Source: Batillaria attramentaria (Eukaryota; Mollusca; Gastropoda; Batillariidae). From it: a stretch of 64,000 bases of DNA. The DNA lies in contig JACVVK020000208.1 in assembly GCA_018292915.2 (NCBI GenBank), positions 652,001-716,000 of the forward strand. The letters are read 5' to 3'. Positions 49,370 to 64,000 of the stretch are shown one piece after another. Under the pieces are notes generated by a model that saw only the letters and a program-made list of their open reading frames with translations, ran no database searches and was not told the origin of the DNA. Position 1 is the first letter of the stretch; every line of letters starts with the position of its first letter. Both the position numbers and the translations under genes were made by a program.

Positions 49370-49570
49370 GTTAACTTTTAAGAGCCCAAGTCTGCTCACC
49401 CCCTGCCCACTGTATTTTAAGACTTGTTAAAAAGGAACAGCCACTGCAAACCAGGTGGAGCCACTTCAAGCCATCATTACACAAGGCGTGGGCCTTCTGC
49501 TAGTCTCAAGACTGCTGCAGATTGCGTAACAGTGGCTTCTAGTGATTGAAAGATTTCTAGTAAAAATGCA
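49370..49570. mobile_element. Foldback element 'M1', copy
   Basis: CTTTTAAGAGCCCAAG, GGAGCCACTTCAAGCC and a degraded second arm (GTAACAGTGGCTTCTAGTG). Confidence 0.7.
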
Positions 49571-49652
49571 AGTTTTGCATGGACTTTTAAAGTATTCCTC
49601 ATTCATGTGAGTGGAGAAAAGGTTGTAATCCCCCCCCCCCTCCCCTCCCCCC

Positions 49653-49835
49653 CCTCGGGTCGTGAGTTCGATCCCGGCTGGGGCCAAATATTTGTGCTGG
49701 CTTTTTCATCGTTGCCCCGTCTTTGATATCACCCTATGTGGTGGAAAAGGACGTTAAACCCCCAAACACCCCCACCCCCACCCCCATCCCTCATCCCTCC
49801 ACCCCACCCCACCCCACCCCACCCCACCCCACCCC
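49653..49835 (+). mobile_element. SINE-B, 5'-truncated, with expanded C-rich tail
   Basis: GGGTCGTGAGTTCGATCCCG to the body, then a (CCCCA)n tail to about 49835. Confidence 0.85.
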
Positions 49836-50581
49836 ACAACTTATTTAGTATCAATATTATAATGCACAGGAAAAGCCTGTTACACTCATACTGTGTTGCT
49901 TCAGACTTTGAAACCTCGGGCTTGTGTTCACCAAATCCTGAATCAGCTTTTGCTGTGCGTCATTGTTTACTTCTTTGCCTTCACTGTTGTGGTAACCATG
50001 GGTTTTACGCCAAAAGGAAAATAAAACAAAGAACGAAAGACTCGGAAGAGAAAGCCTACAAACCCTTAGTAACATTCTGAAATAATCATGCTTTTGCATC
50101 TCCAGACGTGCAGGGTTCTGGTGTGCAAAAATTCCTGTCTTCACATGTAAAGTGATGAAAGTGATATTTTTGTTTTGTTTTGCATTGTTTTAATTTTTTT
50201 TGCTGTGAAAGCGTTCCTGTTGAAAGTACAGTGTACATGTAGTGAACTGTCATGTGGTGTATGTGAATATGTTATGTGTTATGATGGGTGGGTAACGTAA
50301 GGGGAAAGGCAATACATTTGAACTAAAATGTAAATTCTCAAACCAGATCAGTCTATTTCCATGGGTATTATTTGTGAGATATTTATCTATTGGCGGGCAA
50401 TATTATACGTATTGTATTGTGAAATATTCCATGGTCAAAAGACTCGAGTTACTTGCCAGAGTTTCATGAAGATAGTTGTAATTTATACTCTGTGTACGAA
50501 TATCAGCCATGGGTACTCGCTTGATAATTGTTACGCAATTTTCACATTTTATGTCAATTGTACTATGAGTTCTGTATACCA

Positions 50582-51250
50582 TGACCGTGACTTTTGAGAG
50601 TTGCTGAAAGCAGTAGGGCGATACCTTATGGCAAACAACATATGGCAGTGTCTGCGTGGGTCCGTTTGGCTTGCACACCCAGCTTCGATTTTTTATTTTC
50701 TGGATTGGCATGATAACACTTGGCACTATCAGAATCACTGAAGTGTATGTGACCGGGGCGGTCGGTGGTCTAGTGGTTATGAGACTTGTCACCCATGCGA
50801 GAGGTGGGGGGTTGGAGTCCCACTCGGGGCAAAGAATGTTTCCTTCTCGTATGTGGCACCGTTCATTCGGGCCGATGGTCGGGGGTTCTCTCCGGGTACT
50901 CCGGCTTCCTCCCCCTCTGCTTTGGAAATGTTCAGCCCACCAAATTTGAAACATAAATGCAATTCTAAATTCCGAAATTTCAGTAGCTGAGCTGACCCTT
51001 CGCACCACGTGATTGTAATGTGTTTATGTCCAGTGTGTGAGAGAATGCGTGTGATTCACGTGAGCGTGCGTGTTGGGTTCAGTTTGCGGCGCTTTGAGCC
51101 GATTCATGAAATTGGGTAAAGCGCCTATACAATACTCATCATCATTATCATTTGACCTGTGTTGGTGGTCATATAACTGCGGCTATTGCTCCATTACTGT
51201 CTAGTATTCCATTTGGGGGAATGTGCAGAATAGCTATTTGTCAGTGATTA
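50582..51250. repeat. Diverged duplicate segment, copy 1 (interrupted by SINE-C)
   Basis: GAGTTGCTGAAAGCAGTAGG, GGTCCGTTTGGCTTGCACAC and CAGAATCACTGAAGTGT match copy 2 at 52870-53130. The match resumes after the SINE at TTTGACCTGTGTTGGTGGTC. Confidence 0.8.
50753..51152 (+). mobile_element. SINE-C, full-length copy
   Basis: tRNA-like head GGTCTAGTGGTTATGAGACT with B-box-like GGGGGTTGGAGTCCC. The body contains CGGGTACTCCGGCTTCCTCC and the common 3' domain ending AAGCGCCTATACAATACTCA. It interrupts the duplicate at 50582-51250. Confidence 0.88.
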
Positions 51251-52104
51251 GTGTGTGTTGTTGTTTCACATTTTATGTCAATTTTGTTTTTCCAGCCATT
51301 GTTGTGAGTTGTTTTTTTTGTCTGGGATTTGGATTTTTTTCTCTGGAAAATGCCTCAATGACTATTGTTGGTATTCCTGACTTTTAGCTGGGATTTCTGG
51401 TAGTTGTCAGGTAGCTATTAAGAAATTTTGCATTTTCAGACACCCCCAGACACAAAGACACGCACTGGCAGACACCAAGACACGCTCTCGCAGACACGCT
51501 CACAGGCACAGAACACACTATTTGTGGAAGTCAAATATTGAGTGGTGTGAAGCCCTACTGACTTTAACAATGAAATTGAAGTTGGCAGCACACTTTACTT
51601 TTTTCTTGCTAGTTGTACCCGAGTCCAAACACATGTATTAACAATGTCATGCAAAAAATATGCATTGCTATGTGCCAGGTGTTTACTTATTCTTAAAACA
51701 AGTATGATTTAGCATAACTGGTTACAGAGTTATCTCCCATTGCGTGTCTGCCAGTGCGTGTCTTTGTGTCTGCTGCATACGGTCAGTCTTTCCTGATCGA
51801 GTGAAGTCTCTAGCAAGCAGTTAAAAAGTTTGGAGACTATGTGTAAACTTTGGAAACACTGCTGTTTGGCTGTTTGGTGTTTGAGAAGTATTTTGTTTTT
51901 TTCCAACTTGTTTTTGAATGGTTACAGAATATACACACATTCATCATCATTGCACATTCAAGTGCTCTTTTCATTATAGCCTTGTTACTGTTTATGGGAG
52001 GAAGTTATTAAAATTGGCCCGGAAATCTTACAATAATAATGGCTTTAGTTTATAGAATGTGATTGAGCTTGTAATGTTGTCAAAAATTGTGTATTGTTAG
52101 AAAA

Positions 52105-52400
52105 GAGTTTTTGCTAAATATGAAATTTTATTGGTGACAGTTTTGTTGTTGTATTTTTTCCCCTCATATCATTTATAGTGTTTATGCTTATATTTGTGCT
52201 TTAATTTTGCTTTTGTTGGTTTTTTTTGTCTTTGGGGGATGGGGTGGGGGGAGAGAGGGAGTGGTGTTAGAATACTGTTTCTGTCAGATATGAAGTTTTA
52301 TTGATGACAGTTTTTTTTTTTTTTTTTCTATTATGTTTTGTGGTATTGATGCTTGTATTAGTGCTTTAATTTTGCCTTTTATATTGTTTTCAATTTCTTT
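52105..52400. repeat. Diverged direct duplication, about 150-bp unit
   Basis: AATATGAAATTTTATTGGTG with TTATGCTTATATTTGTGCTT recurs as GATATGAAGTTTTATTGATG with TGATGCTTGTATTAGTGCTT. Confidence 0.7.
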
Positions 52401-52869
52401 TTTATTTCCGCCTAGGGCGACAAGCTAGGGGGTGTGGGGGTTTGTTGGGGTAGGGGGGGGGGTGGAGGGGGACAGGATGTACACTTGTGCATATGATGTT
52501 TGTGCACGACGACACCTTTGGTGATGCAGTTACTAAAGTTTGATGGCTTAAAAAGTACAATTTTTGTAATAAGTGTATATTGAGATTTTCATGTAGGGTC
52601 TGTGATTTTTCAGGATTCATTTATTTGCATTTGCATAATGACCATTTTGCAGCGCGCTGAGCTGTTGTGACGCTATTGCTTTCCCCAGCATGGATCAAAT
52701 AGATAATGTACACTGATCATACATGTCTTATATGCAAGATTATAAATGCTCATGAAGTACTTGCATGGCCTTGCTTTGTGTTTCTTGTTTTTCACATTTT
52801 TCTGATGTGACCAGCATAGTTGTTATTATGACCGAGGAAGGTAGACTTTGTATTTTTAACAACCCAGAA

Positions 52870-53130
52870 CTATACACCATGACTTAGAGAGTTGCTGAAG
52901 GCAGTAGGGCGATACCATCTGGCAATGTCTCATGGATCCGTTTGGTTTGCACACGCAGCTTGGATTTTTTTCTGGATTTGCATGGTAAAATTTGGTACTA
53001 GCAGAATCACTAAAGTGTGATCTTTGACCTGTGCTGTGGTCTCATGGAATTCTCTGTGAGACTGCATGGTGACTACTGCTCCCTTATGATATTCCATTTT
53101 GAGATACGTACAGAATAGGTATTTGTCACC
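52870..53130. repeat. Diverged duplicate segment, copy 2 (empty site for SINE-C)
   Basis: GAGTTGCTGAAGGCAGTAGG to GGTATTTGTCACCGAGTAG is the uninterrupted counterpart of 50582-51250. Confidence 0.8.
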
Positions 53131-53558
53131 GAGTAGTTTTTTTGTTTTTGTTTTTGTTTTTTTTGGGGGGGGGAGGGGGAGGGGGGTCTTTTCGGATTCC
53201 AAATGACGTCTAAAGCTTGGTTGTGCAGGACATCAAAACTTACTCATCTTAAGAGTTCTGCAACTATTGCTTTGAAAAAAAAATCTTTTTGTATGTCACG
53301 TTTTCTTGCTTTACGACTGTTGGTGTAGACACATTGCTAAAGCTGTCAGCTTTAAAAGATTTGAACTTTTTCCCCCGGAAATCCTACTAAATTTTCATTA
53401 GTGTATATTCTGTTTTGCGATTTCATTATTTTCATACAGTCATATGCCAATAAAATAAGCTTTTCAGAAATGTTGTGCTTTCAATTGTTCTATCTGTTCG
53501 TGGTGCTTGATTTGAGTGGCAGTGAACGGTATTCATGAAGTTAACAAAAAGGACAAGG

Positions 53559-53562
<4 letters not shown>

Positions 53563-53600
<38 letters not shown>

Positions 53601-53619
53601 GAGAGAGAGAGAGAGAGAG
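53563..53619. repeat. (CA)n(GA)n microsatellite
   Basis: CA array followed by GA array. Confidence 0.95.
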
Positions 53620-54185
53620 TACAAAGGTGAATTCATACTCCATGTTTCCTGTATATTTTAATTTCAGAATTTCATTTTCCAAATATACAGTGCTTTTTGT
53701 TTAAAAAAAAGTTTCAGGCACCACAGGACTCACTAATTAAACTGTCCTGCTAAAGCACATTATGGATTAATAAATTTATGAAAAATTTGTAGAAGTCAAT
53801 TCCAGCTGTATGAGTACATCACGGTGCACGAACACTAAGCGTTCTTGAAACTGTAAAGTTTGACAACAGAAAATCCCAAAATAAAACTATTTCTGTCGCT
53901 GTGTCCTGAGACATGTACCCGTAATGTTTCGAGAGAAATACACACAGGGCTGTAAACGTCACACGTACACAAAATTTGACTAATACACTGTTTGTACAGC
54001 ACCAACAATTTTGATATTACAGGCATGAGTTTTTCCACTATTCGGCGGTGTTGTATTTTTCTCCTGCTATGTCGCTCTCTCGGTCCACTCGCAGAGAAGA
54101 CACGGGATACAACAGGATACAACTCCAATACTTTATTAACAGAAGATGCGCGGAGAACAAACTCATGAAAGAGGAAGAACCCAGA

Positions 54186-54517
54186 ACGGTTGGTTGGTTA
54201 GCTGGGGTTTATCGTCCACGCCACAACGAGGTGATTGCAGACGGCCCTAGGGGGGCAGGTTATGGGAGACGGGGATAGCTACCCTAACTGTACAGCCCAG
54301 CTGAACACTTATTCAATCCAGTCAGACTGCCAGGTCGGCCACATTTTATGTATCCTTGACTGTGATGGACAAGTTTCACAAACAGATCCAGTTCACAGTC
54401 AGTGGAAGCGGGGCAACGTGAAAAAGGCCTGTACAAATTTTGGCCCTGTCGGGATTCGAACCCGGGACCTTTCGATCTCGAGTCCAACGCTCAAACCGTT
54501 GAGCCACCGACTCCCCC
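54186..54517 (-). mobile_element. SINE-E, apparently full copy
   Basis: On the minus strand the head reads GGTGGCTCAACGGTTTGAGC with B box CCGGGTTCGAATCCCGA. The body ends in an (AACC)n tail at 54186. A related fragment may lie near 9430-9540 (AAAAAGCCTGTACAAA). Confidence 0.82.
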
Positions 54518-54752
54518 ACCCAGAACGCTGTGCAGTGCTGCTTATATACTAAACAGGTCACATCTAGAACATTCCGCAACTTACTGGCAAGTACGGAATC
54601 TTTCCAAGGTTACGTAATCTACTGACGTTACTGCACCAGCATGTTCTGGGATGGTCTAGAAATTTCCATCGAGATGCAGTGGCTTTTCGCGATCTCTACA
54701 ACAGGTGGAACTCCTCCGCCTCTGGGCCAATTTTCGCCGGTTCTGTTGTTGT

Positions 54753-54758
<6 letters not shown>

Positions 54759-54796
<38 letters not shown>
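54759..54796. repeat. (GT)n microsatellite
   Basis: About 19 GT units in intergenic DNA. Confidence 0.95.
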
Positions 54797-54801
<5 letters not shown>

Positions 54802-54970
54802 GCCGTTCTGCCGTAGAGAGGGAAATTAAGTAGAACAAACAGGACCGTTTATCAGTATCGCGTATCATTTAGGCATGACTGTTTTCGGCCCATAGATATC
54901 TATTCAGCACACAGAAATCGTATGTACAACATTGTTGAAGAGAAAATGCATCAAGAATAGACCAAAACAA

Positions 54971-55090
54971 GGGTGGGTGGGTGTTTGGGGGTTTAACGTC
55001 CTTTTCCACCACACTGATACGGGTGATATCAAAGACGGGGCAACGATGAAAAATCCAGCCAAATACAGTTTGGCCCCAGCCGGGATACGA
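54971..55090 (-). mobile_element. SINE-B, truncated copy
   Basis: GGGTGGGTGGGTGTTTGGGG to GGCCCCAGCCGGGATACGAA. The head is mostly lost. Confidence 0.85.
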
Positions 55091-55199
55091 ACAGACGCAA
55101 ACAAAGATCAAATTCGAAGTACATACTGAGAATAGTTAAAATGACCTGGAAACGTTCGAAGAAGGCCTACAAACACGAAGGGCAACCGACACATGCTCA

Positions 55200-55600
55200 T
55201 TAACAACAACAACAACAATCATCATCATCATCATCATCATCCTCATCATCATCATCATCGCAGATCCAAAATACTTGGCTAAAAGCGCCGCGAGGTAAAC
55301 CCGACACGCACGCTCATGTGAACCACACGCATTCTCTCACACACTGGACATGAACATTTAACAATCACGTGTTGCGAGGGGCCAGCTCAGCAATTTAGGT
55401 TTCGGTATTTTAAAATTGCATTCATTTTTGAATTTCAAGTTGTGGGCTGTACTTTTCAAAACAGATGGGGAGGAAGCCGGAGTACCCGGAGAGAACCCCC
55501 GACGGTCGGCCCGAATGAAGGGTGCCACATACGAGAAAGAAAAAAAAAATTCGCCCAGAGCGGGACTCAAACCTGCCCTCTCGCCTACCGTAAACAGCAG
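55200..55600 (-). mobile_element. SINE-C, diverged near-full copy
   Basis: (ATC)n then CGCACGCTCATGTGAACCAC, GGAGGAAGCCGGAGTACCCG and GAGCGGGACTCAAACCTGCC. This is SINE-C in inverted orientation, with the head at the right. Confidence 0.8.
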
Positions 55601-56407
55601 AAATAGGTCAGAATAGGTTAAAACTGCGACTCCTGCTACTGTGCATAATGCAGGCAAGTCTGTCACAGTTGCCGAGTTTTCAGCGCATCGGACACCCCTA
55701 TAAAACCAGAGCGTGAGTTTGCAGTGACTTCACTGTGCTTTTGGTCAGTGAACGAGACACATCGCTATGGACAGCGTCTAGCGGATGTTGTGTGCTTCAC
55801 GAGACGGTTGCCGCTATGTTTTGTTGTTGTTGTTTTTTTCGGTCAGTGTCAAAACGCAAACTGAGCTGTGAAATCAGGCTGCCCTTGGCTTTTATAGGGG
55901 TTTCAGGGAAGCTGAAAACTCTGAAACTGTGACAGAGTTGACTGTTCGTGGCTTTTTGTGGAGATTGCGTATAAATAGAGGCGTATATAGAGGCGTATCA
56001 TGTACATAGAGCGCATTTCTGAGAAATCCCTAAGCTATCTCAGTGGATGGTCCTTTCATTGTGCACACACAGTTCGAGGTAATCATTTGGCAAGATATTG
56101 TTCAATTTTACCGGCTCAAGTCATGGTATCTGTACTGCATGAATTACAACAAAAACTTCACAAACACGTGTTTCTGATGGCAAGAGGAATTTAAAGATAA
56201 ATGCATTAATACGACGAATCTTCAGTCGTTTTTTTTTTTTCTCTCAAACAACTTGAACACAAACTTTGAGGGGGGGGGGGGTTGCAGACAAACCGGTAAT
56301 CATAAACTGTTCGAGCAATATATCAATAGGTTTCAAAGGAAAGAAGAGATGCTTAGAAAGACTCGGAAGTTTGAGCATTGGGACTGGGAAATATATTTGA
56401 CGAAACT

Positions 56408-63640
<7,233 letters not shown>

Positions 63641-63689
63641 CTGCACGGCGACACCAAGTTAGGTAGGTGAGGGTGCGGGGGAATGTACA

Positions 63690-63760
63690 GGTAATAATAA
63701 TAATAATAAATAGTTTTTATAGAGCTCTGCTCTCCAAATACCAAAAACTCGCGGCGCTTA

Positions 63761-63770
<10 letters not shown>
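63690..63770 (-). mobile_element. LINE 3' UTR fragment
   Basis: (AAT)n then TTATAGAGCTCTGCTCTCCA and CGGCGCTTAAAG closely resembles 12200-12282, the 3' end of the LINE there. No coding part. Confidence 0.6.
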
Positions 63771-63858
<88 letters not shown>

Positions 63859-63861
63859 GTA

Positions 63862-63952
<91 letters not shown>

Positions 63953-63970
63953 GTACACGTGTGTGTGTGT
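63763..63970. repeat. Duplicated compound microsatellite (GT)n(GA)n
   Basis: Two successive blocks of (GT)n(GA)n followed by CTGTGTACACGTGTGTGT, each about 96 bp. Confidence 0.95.
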
Positions 63971-64000
63971 GGAGGAGAAGGGGGGCAGGAAGCAGTAAGT

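Larger units (their letters stand above)
49013..53454 (+). other. Candidate long 3' UTR or flank of SCARB paralogue 2
   Basis: AATAAA at 53449-53454 (GCCAATAAAATAAGC) is a good poly(A) signal after T-rich sequence typical of UTRs. Shorter transcripts are possible. The stretch contains an M1 copy, SINE-B, SINE-C and duplicated segments but no exon. Confidence 0.4.

Noticed and set aside
49736..50080. Plus-strand Pro/His-rich 114-codon frame
   Set aside because: It begins in the SINE-B body and runs through its C-rich tail; no family resemblance.

Overview
The window is eukaryotic: every gene is split by GT-AG introns, and the introns are packed with (CA/TG)n microsatellites, tRNA-headed SINEs, 5'-truncated LINEs and foldback DNA elements. 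The gene content is that of an invertebrate animal. A gastropod or other lophotrochozoan is my best guess from repeat style and gene makeup, but nothing in the sequence proves the taxon. I see no prokaryotic operon, CRISPR array, rRNA or stand-alone tRNA gene.

Layout, left to right. 62-3545 (+) holds the 3' half of an ankyrin-repeat plus death-domain gene (ANKDD1A/B type), continuing from beyond the left edge. 3.5-9.9 kb has no convincing gene and is repeat-rich. 9932-16027 (+) is a complete five-exon core-2/I-branching beta-1,6-GlcNAc transferase (GCNT, GT14; 460 aa). 18652-23207 (+) is a complete six-exon RRP8 rRNA methyltransferase (653 aa). 24354-35017 (-) and 36568-49012 (+) are two complete 13-exon CD36/SCARB genes (509 and 492 aa) arranged head to head, with the same 13-exon plan and the same intron phases. 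56408-63640 (-) is the 3' nine-exon part of a receptor guanylyl cyclase whose 5' part lies beyond the right edge.

The genes do not form a pathway. Most encode membrane or secretory-route proteins (GCNT in the Golgi, the CD36-family receptors in lysosome or plasma membrane, the guanylyl cyclase at the cell surface), while RRP8 is nucleolar and ANKDD1 cytoplasmic. The clear genomic event is the inverted duplication of the SCARB gene.

Repeats: I define five tRNA-like SINE families (A-E), several with intact target-site duplications; at least ten LINE 3' fragments representing several reverse-transcriptase families; and a set of short inverted-repeat elements. No undescribed multi-gene system is evident. 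The observations most worth following are (TG)n tracts abutting 3' splice sites of four genes, a roughly 300-bp inverted repeat pair bracketing two SCARB exons, a nested palindromic MITE with a clean target duplication, and the divergent SCARB pair with different cytoplasmic tails.
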